A DNA stretch of 64,000 nt from an uncultured Lachnospiraceae bacterium. GTDB lineage: Bacteria; Bacillota; Clostridia; Lachnospirales; Lachnospiraceae. The stretch spans positions 62,001 through 126,000 of the forward strand of contig CAJOGN010000001.1 in the NCBI GenBank assembly GCA_905234245.1, read 5' to 3'. The notes below the pieces were generated by a model. The model made no database searches. It saw nothing but the letters and a program-made list of their open reading frames with translations, and had not been told where the DNA came from. Position numbers and translations under genes: made by a program. How positions within the stretch are numbered: the stretch's first letter is position 1; each line of letters starts with the position of its first letter. Positions 41,846 through 51,150 of the stretch are shown piece after piece.

Positions 41846-42640
41846 TCATTGGAAGAATTTCCAGATATCGGGGTCATTAAATAAAAGAGAGGATAGAGAG
41901 CTAGAACCAAATTCTTTCATGACTGATACTAGTTCATCATACATCTCTTTACACTTCTTTGGATCTTCATCAGGATGTGGTCCAATGTTTCCATCTTCAT
42001 CCTGGATGAATTTCACCCCATTGATTCTGATTACATTGTCATCCAATACAATGATAGAGGATTTTGGTTTATCTGTATCAAATGTAATTTCTGTCTTATT
42101 TTCATCTGGATTATAATTCTCATCATCTTTTAGATAGGATAGTGGTTCAAGAATACCATCTTCATTTCTCTTAAACACAGTACCCTCTGCAGATGATTGA
42201 GCTAGAAAATCACATCTTTCATTCTCTGTATGTCCATCGTGACCTTTTACCCAAGTAAAAGTACATTTATGAGGTTTCTTTGCATCCAGGAGTCTTTTCC
42301 ATAAATCAATATTCTTTACTGGTTTATTTAAAGATGTCTTCCATCCGTTTGACTCCCAGTTATTAATCCATTTTTGATTAAAAGCATTCACAACATATTT
42401 AGAGTCAGTGAATACTTCAATCTTACAAGGCTCCATTAATGATTCAAGTCCAGTAATCACTCCCATTAATTCCATTCTATTATTGGTTGTGATTTTAAAT
42501 CCCTCTGTATATTCCACCACACTTTCTACTGTATCATCTTTATTAAGATATTGAACGATTGTACCATATCCTCCCGGGCCATCGCCACTTCCCTTAGCAG
42601 ACCCATCTGAGTAAATTCTCACCTTTCTTAAAGTAGCCAT
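41846..42640 (-). CDS. rnhA: Ribonuclease HI-like protein, 264 aa
   Basis: The N-terminal 150 residues carry the RNase HI active site: IYSDGSAKG (first Asp), NNRMELMG (Glu), VFTDSKYVVN (Asp), WVKGHDGHTENERCD (His and last Asp). It degrades RNA in RNA-DNA hybrids, fitting primer or R-loop removal. The C-terminal 110 residues are an acidic extension not found in the basic family. ATG 42640 follows AGGAGGTATTATA; an early-type promoter lies 50 bases upstream. Confidence 0.92.
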   Translation of the reverse strand: MATLRKVRIYSDGSAKGSGDGPGGYGTIVQYLNKDDTVESVVEYTEGFKITTNNRMELMGVITGLESLMEPCKIEVFTDSKYVVNAFNQKWINNWESNGWKTSLNKPVKNIDLWKRLLDAKKPHKCTFTWVKGHDGHTENERCDFLAQSSAEGTVFKRNEDGILEPLSYLKDDENYNPDENKTEITFDTDKPKSSIIVLDDNVIRINGVKFIQDEDGNIGPHPDEDPKKCKEMYDELVSVMKEFGSSSLSSLLFNDPDIWKFFQ

Positions 42641-42686
42641 TATAATACCTCCTAATCTAATTATAATCAATTTGGCTATCCAAATT

Positions 42687-42700
42687 TATAATATATAATT
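42687..42700 (-). promoter_or_regulatory. Early-type promoter element
   Basis: The minus strand reads AATTATATATTATAA, upstream of the RNase H gene. Confidence 0.5.
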
Positions 42701-42731
42701 TACAAATATTTTCTATGATCCGGAAAAATAA

Positions 42732-42745
42732 TCATATATTATACC
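42732..42745 (+). promoter_or_regulatory. Promoter of small-protein cassette C
   Basis: TCATATATTATACC at the same distance from the leader as in cassettes A and B. Confidence 0.48.
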
Positions 42746-42756
42746 AATAAGATATA

Positions 42757-42875
42757 AGAAGGTAGTAAATGAGAACCAAGAATCACGGTCTTGGTTCTCA
42801 TTCTACTAGAGGAATCTCCTTGCATGAGGATACATGTAAACCTACTCTGAAAAGAGCCATGCAAGAGATCATAAG
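42757..42875 (+). promoter_or_regulatory. Structured RNA leader of cassette C
   Basis: The first hairpin is AATGAGAACCAAGA/TCTTGGTTCTCATT. Against cassettes A and B (GAGCTAAG/CTTAGCTC) the stem bases change in pairs to GAACCAAG/CTTGGTTC, so base pairing is what is conserved. The second hairpin CTTGCATG/CATGCAAG is unchanged. Confidence 0.78.
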
Positions 42876-42890
42876 AGAGGAAGTGGGATC

Positions 42891-43031
42891 ATGAATTATT
42901 GGACAGTAATGCTCATGGCCGCTGCAGATTGTTTCAACAATCACCGTGGCGAGGAGTTTACTCTTCGGCAACTAGGTGAGAAATATTCTCCAAAAGCCAA
43001 GTCTGGTGAAAAGACCCAAAAGTCAAAGTAA
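42891..43031 (+). CDS. Small cassette protein C, 46 aa
   Basis: The core NHRGEEFTLRQLGEKY matches the proteins at 23464 and 28107, while the N-terminus (MNYWTVMLMAAADCF) and the Lys/Ser tail diverge. Site GAGAGGAAGTGGG precedes the ATG. Function unknown. Confidence 0.78.
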   Translation: MNYWTVMLMAAADCFNNHRGEEFTLRQLGEKYSPKAKSGEKTQKSK

Positions 43032-43047
43032 CTAGACTCAAAACAAA

Positions 43048-43090
43048 CAACAGCTGTTTAATCCATTCCTCATTAAACAGTTGTTGTATT
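43048..43090 (+). terminator. Terminator of cassette C
   Basis: CAACAGCTGTTTAAT with ATTAAACAGTTGTTG around the same CCATTCCTC loop. A G-U pair replaces A-U relative to copy A, which is consistent with plus-strand RNA. Confidence 0.8.
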
Positions 43091-43158
43091 ATTAATAATA
43101 AATAAAGCTCCTATAAAATCTGGGAGCTTTATTTTTTCCGTATATTTATATATAAAAG

Positions 43159-43172
43159 TGATATATTATAAT
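43159..43172 (+). promoter_or_regulatory. Early-type promoter element
   Basis: GTGATATATTATAAT, 70 bases upstream of the next gene. Confidence 0.52.
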
Positions 43173-43192
43173 GGTGAAATTAAATATAAAGA

Positions 43193-43223
43193 GCCGAGTG
43201 GAGATAATATCAAGAGCTCGAGC
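43193..43223 (+). promoter_or_regulatory. Leader hairpin with conserved loop
   Basis: The stem GCCGAG/CTCG-A-GC closes TGGAGATAATATCAAGAG, the same loop as at 23724 apart from one base, on an unrelated stem. Confidence 0.6.
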
Positions 43224-43244
43224 TTCTGTTAATGAGGTGTTACT

Positions 43245-43631
43245 ATGAAGAAGATCAATATCAACTGGGAGAACGTGGAGAACTCTACCTGGTATCGTGC
43301 CCTACAGAAGTACGGGTACGCGTTCTGTGTGTTGGGTGCATCCAACATCGGCGCTAGCATCACTAAGCGCCTCGGGGGCGGTAAGAACGCCCAGGCTGCC
43401 GGCGCGGTTGCTGGCGGCCTGGGGTATTGCCTCCTCCAGGTCAAGCTGGATGATATCCAGCAGAGGCTGGAGGCGAAGGCATCCGACGCCCTTCAGGCCT
43501 GGTTAAAGGGGATGGAGAATTCTGAGGATGATGTCGAGGACTGGGGTTTCCTCAAAGACGCGGCCGCCACCGCTGTGGCATACGGCACGGTCGAGAATAT
43601 CAAGGCTCAGTCCAAGGCTGAGGAAGCCTAA
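43245..43631 (+). CDS. Gly/Ala-rich hypothetical protein, 128 aa
   Basis: It uses GC-rich codons, strongly unlike nearby genes. Two Gly/Ala-rich apolar stretches (about 24-45 and 48-68) could insert in or lie on membranes; the C-terminal half is acidic and helical. GAGGTG precedes the ATG. No family is recognised. Like the 23775 gene it follows a cassette and shares its leader hairpin. Confidence 0.77.
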   Translation: MKKININWENVENSTWYRALQKYGYAFCVLGASNIGASITKRLGGGKNAQAAGAVAGGLGYCLLQVKLDDIQQRLEAKASDALQAWLKGMENSEDDVEDWGFLKDAAATAVAYGTVENIKAQSKAEEA

Positions 43632-43634
43632 CAA

Positions 43635-43673
43635 AAAAGAGGTCCGGTGTTTATCGCTGGGCCTTCTTTTTTC
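43635..43673 (+). terminator. Intrinsic terminator
   Basis: An imperfect stem of AAGAGGTCCGG type with its partner GCTGGGCCTTCTT is followed by TTTTTT. Confidence 0.75.
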
Positions 43674-43680
43674 CTCAAAA

Positions 43681-43693
43681 AACAATGATATAA
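43681..43693 (+). promoter_or_regulatory. Late-type promoter element
   Basis: AAAAAACAATGATATAAG, an exact AACAA-N5-TAA match. Confidence 0.55.
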
Positions 43694-43725
43694 GATAATT
43701 CCGTTATACAAAAGGAGTTGAGATT

Positions 43726-44931
43726 ATGGCAATATTAATTAATGAGCAAAAACTCGTTGACGATAATGTGTTCCAATATGAGAATAGATTGAATAGTTCT
43801 ATCTCCAGATTTTTAGATAAATCCCCAACCTTTGTAACTTACTATCATGTGAATTATCAAGAGACTACTATGGATGGTGGATTTAGAGATATTGAAGAAA
43901 TCTTAGGAAATAGATCCCCATTAAAATTTCAAAAGATTGAAAACTTCCCTCTATATGGAATTGACCCAGTTGTACTGAATATTACAGATAGTGAACAAGG
44001 ATTGGATACAGACTATTCTGGAGAAGCTGTAGTATTACCAAATACAATCAAGCCTCTCCAAAATGATTTTTTTATGATTAATACCATAAAAGGATCTTTT
44101 ATTTTTAGAGTCGTAGCAATCCAATATGATAATATTCGTCCAGATAATTTCTATAAGCTAGAATTCAGATTTGAATATCTGGATGAAGAAAAAGTTGATA
44201 ATCTGAATAATCAGGTACATGAGAGGTTTACATGTCTTCTTGAGAATATTGGGACAGAAAACACTTGTCTCATACAAGAAGAATACATGGATATTGTAAA
44301 TAAAGTAGACTCTATGTATCATGATATGGTTCAAACCTACAAGGTTATTTTTTATAATGAAAGATATAATTGCTTCCTGGGAGAAATCGAAGGAGGTAAA
44401 AAAATCTATGATCCGCTGCAAACAGTATTCTTTAATAAGCATAAACTCTTAAATAGAAAGAATGATTTAAAGACTATTGTATTGACAGAGGGATTTGTAG
44501 ATCCTAAAAGAGAACTTAAGTATGAGAAATCTATCTATCGTTTATTTGAGAGAAGAGATACTAAGCTAATAAGACCATTATATTATAATACGTTTCCTGC
44601 CATGTATAAGAAGGATTCTCAATTCTATCGTTGGCATGACCAATCTATTTATGTCGCAGACATCCCGGTTCTTCCAAATCTGGAGGGAGATATTAATCTT
44701 CTCCCACTAGAGATTGCAAATTCTTTTAAGATGAATGGCCCTACAGAATCTAAGTATATAGAATTAATGCAGAAATTCATCAGAAGAGAAGAGATTAGTC
44801 TATATGATATTCCATTAGACTTAAATGAAGAACTATTATTACTGGATGCAAATGAAGAAGTATTCTTCTTTACACCAATTCTTCTCTATATTATAAAGAC
44901 TACTATGACAAACTTTTTATCTTCAAAATAA
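43726..44931 (+). CDS. Probable virion structural protein, 401 aa
   Basis: AAAGGAG precedes the ATG and a late-type promoter lies 35 bases upstream. The protein is beta-rich in its first half (FRVVAIQYDNIRPDNFYKLEFRF) and helical near the C-terminus. No family is recognised. The isolated late promoter and size suggest a neck or tail structural protein. Confidence 0.75.
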   Translation: MAILINEQKLVDDNVFQYENRLNSSISRFLDKSPTFVTYYHVNYQETTMDGGFRDIEEILGNRSPLKFQKIENFPLYGIDPVVLNITDSEQGLDTDYSGEAVVLPNTIKPLQNDFFMINTIKGSFIFRVVAIQYDNIRPDNFYKLEFRFEYLDEEKVDNLNNQVHERFTCLLENIGTENTCLIQEEYMDIVNKVDSMYHDMVQTYKVIFYNERYNCFLGEIEGGKKIYDPLQTVFFNKHKLLNRKNDLKTIVLTEGFVDPKRELKYEKSIYRLFERRDTKLIRPLYYNTFPAMYKKDSQFYRWHDQSIYVADIPVLPNLEGDINLLPLEIANSFKMNGPTESKYIELMQKFIRREEISLYDIPLDLNEELLLLDANEEVFFFTPILLYIIKTTMTNFLSSK

Positions 44932-44934
44932 AAA

Positions 44935-44968
44935 AAGAGCACATGGAGAATTTCCATGTGCTCTTTTA
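44935..44968. terminator. Bidirectional intrinsic terminator
   Basis: The stem AAAGAGCACATGGA/TCCATGTGCTCTTT with flanking A and T tracts, between convergent genes. Confidence 0.9.
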
Positions 44969-44971
44969 TCG

Positions 44972-45446
44972 TCAGTTTGCAGTATCAGGTTTATAAGCCT
45001 CGGTACTATTAATCTCATCTTTAGCAGGACCAATTACAAAGTTTCTATTCATTAATTCAATCATTACAAGTTTTTCGAGTTCATCTGCATCGATGACTCC
45101 ATATTTCTGTAGTAATTCTTTTTCTATATTATGCTTTCTTTCTACCAACATAAACTGGTAGTCTGTACAAAGATATTCTTTTCCATCCAGAGTATGAAGA
45201 CTAAGCATAGAATCATCATATTCTTTTACTTCTTCATCCTCATCAATGAATTCCAATTTTAACCCAAGTGATTTTAAAATAACTGAGAAGATTTCTGCAA
45301 CTCTTGAAGTATAGGTAGGACTAATCTTAAATTCATCCTTATCCAAGAGTAACTGCTCAGCTAAATCTCTTCTGCCTTGAGCAGATGTTCTATACATCAA
45401 ATGGAATAACTGAATATCTTCCGGTATGATACCGATTGAGAAATTC
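44972..45446 (-). CDS. RNA polymerase beta C-half, exon 3 of 3
   Basis: It continues with NFSIGIIPEDIQLFHLMYRTS and ends in a helical acidic tail. The 5-prime end is 45446 (or 45445) depending on which of two frame-consistent junctions is used. A later ATG inside it is not the true start. Confidence 0.83.
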
Positions 45447-45658
45447 CATAGGAATATTATACTCTATATCACTATAGAGATTAGACTATATCTTCAGTTG
45501 TATTAACTGCCCCCTGTTTCCACCGTAGTGTACTCTACTCGATTCACTAATATATTTAGTGTCTTTTGATAGTCGTTGGACTTTATTCTTTTCATAAGAA
45601 TCTTAGCTGCTGATTGTATCATGATGATAGTTTCCAGCAATTAAAGGGGTTTATTAAG
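45447..45658 (-). ncRNA. Group I intron 2 of beta C-half gene
   Basis: 212 nt with AATTGCTGG, TCCAACGACTA and AAGATATAGTC. P3 is CCCC/GGGG. Two junctions fit the frame (after CT at 45659 or after GGT at 45661), and I could not settle P1. Confidence 0.78.
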
Positions 45659-46335
45659 AGACCCCAAATCTCTAGGGTCTCGAACTCACCGAATCTGATA
45701 GGTGTAGATGACCTCAACTCAGTGAAATTCTTATTTTTATAACTTCTTTCAGGAAGTCCTTTACTGTTGATTGAACCAGTCCCTCTAACGGAGAATCCTT
45801 TCCTCGAGGTCTGTTTTAATTTCAGAATATACATCTCTCCGATAAAAGAAGGATTTAAGAGTTTAATAGTCCTCCCCCATTTATTGATATACATATCATA
45901 TGGGGTGAGGAAATCATACTTATTGTAAATATCTAAAAGTCTAAAGAATATAGGTTTTGTTTCCCACAGAGGATTCTGATGAATAAAGATTCTATCATCA
46001 ATACAACTCTGTATATATTCTTTTTTCTCTGAAGTAGAAAGTTTATCATATACTTCCTTCATTCTGGTTGCTTGAACTTCATTAAAGTCTCTAATTATAT
46101 CAAATAGCAATTTCTCTCTTGCTTTCATAGATTTCATTTTACTCATCTGTGCTCTTACTTTATTACAGATGAAATTAATTGTAATCTCATACATAGGAAA
46201 TGCTGTTGTTCTATTAATGATTGCTAATACATTAAATAATAAATCCACTGTATGTTTTTTCCCATTATCATCATAAAAGAATGGCATCTCTTCATCAGGT
46301 CTTATTTGAGAAATTACTGACTTGTTGCCATATCT
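45659..46335 (-). CDS. RNA polymerase beta C-half, exon 2 of 3
   Basis: It begins RYGNKSVISQI, matching the bacterial GRHGNKGVISKI loop, then DEEMPFF. Later it has NPSFIGEMYILKL, RGTGSINSKGLPE and RFGEFETLEIWGL, counterpart of the FGEMEVWAL clamp segment. Some 75 bases upstream of it in the same frame are intronic. Confidence 0.86.
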
Positions 46336-46619
46336 CGTAAGGTATTTTCTTGAGTTTAGGATTTCATTTTTTATTAATTTGTTATAAATTTTATAACATG
46401 ATACCGGACTCATTAGATACCCTATTAGACTATATCTTCACTTATAATAAGTGCTCCGCACTCCCATCATAAAGATGTACTCTACTCGATTCACTAATAT
46501 AATTAGTGTCTTTTGATAGTCGTTGGACTTTATTCTTATAATAAGAATCTTAGCTGCTGATTGTGCTACTATAGCAGGTTCCAGCAATTCACGGAGTTTT
46601 ACACGAGCCGATATTCTTG
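46336..46619 (-). ncRNA. Group I intron 1 of beta C-half gene
   Basis: 284 nt. Exon end CACGGGT pairs with GGCTCGTG, U-G at the splice. The core is followed by an unusually long 3-prime tail of about 100 nt before the final G. It separates KLTG from RYGNK, inside the universally conserved GDKLTGRHGNKG loop. Confidence 0.88.
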
Positions 46620-47747
46620 ACCCGTGAGTTTCTGACCAATCTGAAGAGGAATTGTATTCTTGATTGTAATCTCAACTAAGAGATTTCCGAATACAGTATC
46701 ATCTTTCCATTTTGCATCTGTATTGAGAAAATCGCATGATCTCTTATATAGATAATCGACATTATGTGTATACTTCTTACCAGATTTCATAATCTCTTGG
46801 CAAGTTTCTTTAATTTCTTCATAGTATTTATTTTGACTATGAAGATATTTTAGAACCTGTGCATTGAATGGGTTGTCTTCAACATTTGGATTGTTACAGT
46901 AAACTGTAATGTCTATCACTTTACCTGTCTTATAAAAGGAAATGTCAGAATCTTGAATCTTATTCAAGGAGTTATCTTTAAAATCTGTTAAGAGCTGGTT
47001 TGTGAATAGAGTTCTTTTTACTGCAACTTCTCCATATGAAAACTCTCCGATATCTGGAAAGGGTTTATAAGTATCTTTTGTACCATAGAGATTCAGAAGA
47101 AAGTCATTCTGGTTTATACCTATAGATACTGTGTTGATTTCAATAGAATCCATAGATTTCGCCAATGATTCAGAAACTACACAAGCATCCTCAGATGTAT
47201 AGGGTTCAGTTGTATACATCATGGTAACATTTTTACCATATCCATAATTCATACTATCATCATATGATTTGGATTTGTATACAACGGTTCCTTTTGGAAT
47301 AAAGTCCCCTTCATTTAATTCATCGATTACATCGTTATTATATTCAAAACCAAATACTTCTGTTAAGTTCTCTGTATCTTTTCTTTCCCATACATCATAC
47401 TCTTGTTTTTTCTCATCATATACAAACATCATGTAATAAAATGGTGTATCAATAATATCTCCAAATTTTGCGACCTTTCTATATACAGTTGTATCATGTT
47501 TCGTTCTCCTATAACCGGAGCTGTGTTCTCCGACAACATTTTCTCCATTCGTGAAAAATCCAGGAAAATCAGGCTTTGTCAAATTTGTGTACTGTTTAAG
47601 ATGCGAAGTGAACATAACACTTCTCATGGAGTTATTGTATGCTGGCTGAGTCAACATGGTCATTCCTAAAAGAGATAACGAACCAGTCAGATTCTTGTCA
47701 GCCTCCAATAGCTCATCTTTTAAGTTGTACTTCAAGTTTTCTGCCAT
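46620..47747 (-). CDS. RNA polymerase beta C-half, exon 1 of 3
   Basis: The three exons (47747-46620, 46335-45659, 45446-44972, minus) encode about 759 residues. Exon 1 carries LSLLGMTMLTQPAYNNSMRSVMF (like the bacterial GANMQRQAVP region), TTEPYTSEDACVVSESLA (like GYNFEDAIxISERL) and IGQKLTG. It thus starts near the middle of bacterial beta, so beta is split into two genes. AAGGAGGTATTATCT precedes ATG 47747; an open frame further upstream in the same frame is hydrophobic and lacks a site. An early-type promoter lies 35 bases upstream. Confidence 0.88.
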
Positions 47748-47778
47748 AGATAATACCTCCTTGTAAGTGCTACCAATA

Positions 47779-47792
47779 TATAATATATCAAT
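47779..47792 (-). promoter_or_regulatory. Early-type promoter element
   Basis: The minus strand reads ATTGATATATTATAT, upstream of the beta C-half gene. Confidence 0.52.
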
Positions 47793-47849
47793 GGTAATTA
47801 AAATAAAGAAAATGCTTATTATTATCGTTAAATAGAATATAAAAAGTGA

Positions 47850-47894
47850 GGCTAAAAGAAAATAATAGAGATACACACGAAGTGTATCTCTATT
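47850..47894 (-). terminator. Terminator after the RecA-like gene
   Basis: The stem AATAGAGATACAC/GTGTATCTCTATT with loop ACGAA is followed on the minus strand by ATTTTCTTTT. Confidence 0.8.
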
Positions 47895-47956
47895 ATCTGA
47901 AACGAAGTATATCATTGGAAAATAGATGCGATAAATATCTATGATTTAATTATATG

Positions 47957-48389
47957 TTAGTAATTCATCTCATCCTCAATGACATTTAACTCTTCTGGTT
48001 TAACAGAAGACAGCGACTGTTCCAATACAGGAACAATGTGGTCATACATGATCTTATATAGTTCTCTATTCTGAGAGAACTCTTCATAGATATTACTAAA
48101 TTTAAATTTAGAATCTTTATTATTAATGAAATAGTAACCATTCCGGTTACCACCAAGTAAACCAGCACTCTTTGCAAACATAACAGAAGATCTTACACTG
48201 TCGTATCCATGTACTTTATCAAATACGAGAGGAACGATACTTCCGTTTGTATTACTACGGTTTTTAACAAATTGAGCCGTAGCACCAAATCCATCGAAAC
48301 CGTGTTCTTCAGGAGTATATTTTTCAGCGCCTACACTGGTTAAACGAATCATTGTATTTGTATAATACTGTAATGCTTTACCCGCTGGC
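47957..48389 (-). CDS. RecA-like recombinase, exon 2 of 2
   Basis: Joined after ETL it gives ETL|PAGKALQYYTNTMIRL, the conserved RecA segment (cf. PGGKALKFYASVRL). The remainder is the C-terminal domain, ending in an acidic tail. Confidence 0.87.
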
Positions 48390-48600
48390 CAACGGGATAA
48401 TTTAGACTATATCTTCAGTTATAATAACTGCCTCTCGCTTCCACTATAGCTAGTGTACTCTACTCGATTTACCATATAGGTATCTTTCGTTAGTCGTTGA
48501 ACCTTGTTATTATAATAATAACCTTGGCTGCTGATTGTATTGTAATAATAGTTTCCAGCAATTCAAGAGGTTTATAGACACCACATGTTAAGCTACGTTT
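48390..48600 (-). ncRNA. Group I intron in the RecA-like gene
   Basis: 211 nt. Exon end AGACGCT pairs with GGTGTCT, U-G at the splice. Standard core and AAGATATAGTC; P3 CCTCT/AGAGG. No ORF. Confidence 0.87.
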
Positions 48601-50438
48601 AGCGTCTCATTCTGTCTCAAATATCTAAGTTCCGGTGCTTGTGGAACACCCATACCAGGTTTTTCTTTAATGTGATTAATTAGGAATAGAATGATATTAG
48701 CTGCTTTCAGCATTTGCATAGATTCTACAAGGAATCTACCAATCTCTGCAGTCAGTCTCATTTTATCTGTCTGGGTAGAAATTTCCTCTAGAGACTTCAT
48801 ACCATCTTTTGTATTCTCATTGATATATGTAGACATTGATGCTACTGAGTCAATAATCATACATGTTGGCTCGTAAGCATAAATCTCTTTTCCAAACTCA
48901 TCTAGTTTACCAGTATCATATTTATATAAATCCGGATTAGATGTTTTTTCTTTATATAGTTTGGCAATAGATAATTTGATTTCTTCTATAGATGCACCAG
49001 ATTGTCTTAAAATATATTTGTCAGAAAGTTCCGAGGGATTAAATCTGCTTAGTGCACTAACACGAGTCATGTTAGTACCACCCTCGAGGTCATAATGTAT
49101 AACTACACCTGTTTTAAATGGTCTCACAATATTTGACGCAATTTGTATAGCCATACTTGTATTATGTGTAGTAATATAATCGTTCGTTAAATATAGATGC
49201 TCAGGATCGTCTACGTAAATACAGTTCATTTCTTTTTGTACGTTCAATTTTTCTACTTTATAAATGAAATGCTTTTTCAGATTATAGTGGTTCGAGTTAT
49301 TAAATACATCCAGAGCTCTTTCACGCTTCCGTCTTAATCTGAAAAACTTGTATTTTTCATTATTCATTGCATTTATGGTTAAATTAAAACACTCAGACGT
49401 TTTATATTTCTCAGTTCTTTTGTCCTTTGAGATAGTCACTTTGAATCCAAGCCCATTCAGTAAGAATCTGATATTATTAGCAAGCTCGGCACTAGTTGTG
49501 GTATATCCTATACAACCGTTTATATCAATAGAGCCATCAGTATCGAACAATCCTTGAACAAGAGACCACCTCTGATTTAAATCCCCAAATAAATATTCGG
49601 TTGGGATTTTTTTATACCCAGATGTAGTCAGAAGCTCTTGGTATTTTTGAAAAAATATTCTACTTCTATAATATTTCAGTCCGGGCTTTGTGATTTTCTC
49701 ATCTTTTAAAATAAAATTGTAATTGTAATTATGCGGATTCTTCTTGTATCCTTTAGCATCGATTAATCTAGCAATTTCTGCAACGGTTTCTTCATCGTTA
49801 GATGAAAATGTCAGTGCCGGGCACGTATTACAACCGTTTCCAATAAAAGCACCGATTACATATGGGTCGATATCGTATTTTTTTGTTGGATATTCAACCG
49901 CTTCGCATACGTCTATGCATTTATGAGCGTTCGGCCTTGCAGTTTGATACCATTCATATAAATCTTCTGTATTTATCACTTTTCTTTTATCATGCTTTGT
50001 GAAAACTGTCCACAAATGTTTATCACCGCAAACACAAACTCTCCCATCATCAAAAGTTAATTTATACATATCGCGTTTTCCTTGAGGGAATACTTCAAGG
50101 ATCTTTACAGGTTTTCCATGCTTATTAAATACATAATCACCTTTTTTCAAATCACCATATCTTCTCATTCCATCTGGTGTCGGAATGACTTTATCAACCG
50201 GTTCAGCTTTTCCAGTATGACTGCCACCAATAATTGTAACAATTGAGCCAGTGGTAATACCAATAGCTGGATATGTTTGAATTAATTCCCCTTCTTTATT
50301 AAATACATTTACAACGAACCCCATGTTATAATCTAATACAGGGAATCCAGTTTTATATGCAACGAATGTACTATTTGTTTCAAATAAATAACCTGTCTTG
50401 TCATTTGCTCTAAGAGCTTCCAATAAGTAATTTTTCAT
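48601..50438 (-). CDS. RecA-like recombinase with intein, exon 1 of 2
   Basis: The spliced precursor is 756 residues. Removing the 349-residue intein (residues 78-426) leaves 407. The host protein has GGSHTGK|TS (Walker A, interrupted by the intein), VIHYDLEGG, CMIIDSVASM (Walker B), a loop with STQTDKMRLTAEIGR, and IILFLINHIKEK. Phages use such proteins for strand exchange during recombination-dependent replication. AGGAGGAATATTATACT precedes the ATG and a late-type element lies upstream. Confidence 0.88.
49161..50207 (-). other. Intein with LAGLIDADG endonuclease in RecA-like protein
   Basis: 349 residues, from AEPVDKVIPTPDG to ITTHN, followed by Thr. An alanine first residue with His-Asn at the end is the class of inteins that start splicing at the second junction. 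The endonuclease core has YVIGAFIGNG and LVQGLFDTDG motifs with acidic residues, so it may be active. The insertion is directly after the P-loop lysine. Confidence 0.88.
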
Positions 50439-50465
50439 AGTATAATATTCCTCCTATAAAGTGGA

Positions 50466-50477
50466 TTAAGTGATTGT
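50466..50477 (-). promoter_or_regulatory. Late-type promoter element
   Basis: The minus strand reads GACAATCACTTAAT, fitting ACAA-N5-TAA, 28 bases upstream of the RecA-like start. Confidence 0.42.
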
Positions 50478-50507
50478 CTACCGTTCAATTACTTTACATA
50501 TCCATTC

Positions 50508-50540
50508 GTATATCGTTTTTTTTGTTTATGTATTATATAT
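50508..50540 (+). promoter_or_regulatory. Early-type promoter with upstream T tract
   Basis: TATATCGTTTTTTTT then GTTTATGTATTATATATG, the same block as at 23677 and 51091. Confidence 0.6.
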
Positions 50541-50566
50541 GTGAACATTTAAGGAGGTGAAAAAGA

Positions 50567-51046
50567 ATGTTCATGAATAATAAAGAAATTAAACGCACAC
50601 TGAGAGAGCTTGAGAACGAGCTTTCTCAAGAAATGGAATCCGGCGCGATTCCTGAAGAAGAAGTAGACAAAATCCTATCCAAATATGGAAATATTGGATA
50701 CGCAGTATCCAATTCCAATACGGTGGATTTCTGCTTCAGGCAGGACGACGATGATGACGATTTTATCATCGGAGTTGATTTTTATGATAATACGGTTCTC
50801 ATCGAGGAAATACACGAATTGATGGATTTCGTGGATAGCATCCACGAATGGTCTATTATAGAGACCAGTACGAATGCGGCTATTCGCATTCGTGCCAATA
50901 TTAACGGAGCGAGGCAATTCGCTCTGAAAATATTTGGCGAAAGCTATTATATGAGAACTGTAGATGCTGGTCCTCAGGTGTATGTAGAAACTAATTTTAC
51001 TATTGTAAAATTAGTTTCTACTGACGCGTACAAGTGTCTGTATTAA
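50567..51046 (+). CDS. Hypothetical protein, 159 aa
   Basis: AAGGAGGTG precedes the ATG. A helical N-terminus, an Asp run near residue 62 and a beta-rich remainder are seen. Several palindromic codon patterns in the sequence are fortuitous. No family is recognised. It is a single-gene unit with its own promoter and terminator. Confidence 0.78.
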   Translation: MFMNNKEIKRTLRELENELSQEMESGAIPEEEVDKILSKYGNIGYAVSNSNTVDFCFRQDDDDDDFIIGVDFYDNTVLIEEIHELMDFVDSIHEWSIIETSTNAAIRIRANINGARQFALKIFGESYYMRTVDAGPQVYVETNFTIVKLVSTDAYKCLY

Positions 51047-51051
51047 AAAAT

Positions 51052-51082
51052 GAAGGTGCTGAAATATGCACCTTCTTTTTTT
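51052..51082 (+). terminator. Intrinsic terminator
   Basis: The stem GAAGGTGC/GCACCTTC followed by TTTTTTT. Confidence 0.9.
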
Positions 51083-51090
51083 ATTCGAAT

Positions 51091-51119
51091 ATTGTTTTTT
51101 TTTGATTATGTATTATAAT
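51091..51119 (+). promoter_or_regulatory. Early-type promoter with upstream T tract
   Basis: ATTGTTTTTTTTT then GATTATGTATTATAATG. Confidence 0.6.
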
Positions 51120-51150
51120 GATGGAATAAAAAACCTAGGAGGTTAATAAT

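Noticed and set aside
23311-43090. CRISPR-like array or riboswitch for the repeated cassettes
   Set aside because: The copies are kilobases apart, each encodes a conserved protein, and no short direct repeats with spacers or known aptamer core are seen.
47748-47915. Hydrophobic N-terminal extension of the beta C-half protein
   Set aside because: It overlaps a promoter element and ribosome site; the ATG at 47747 has the consensus site.
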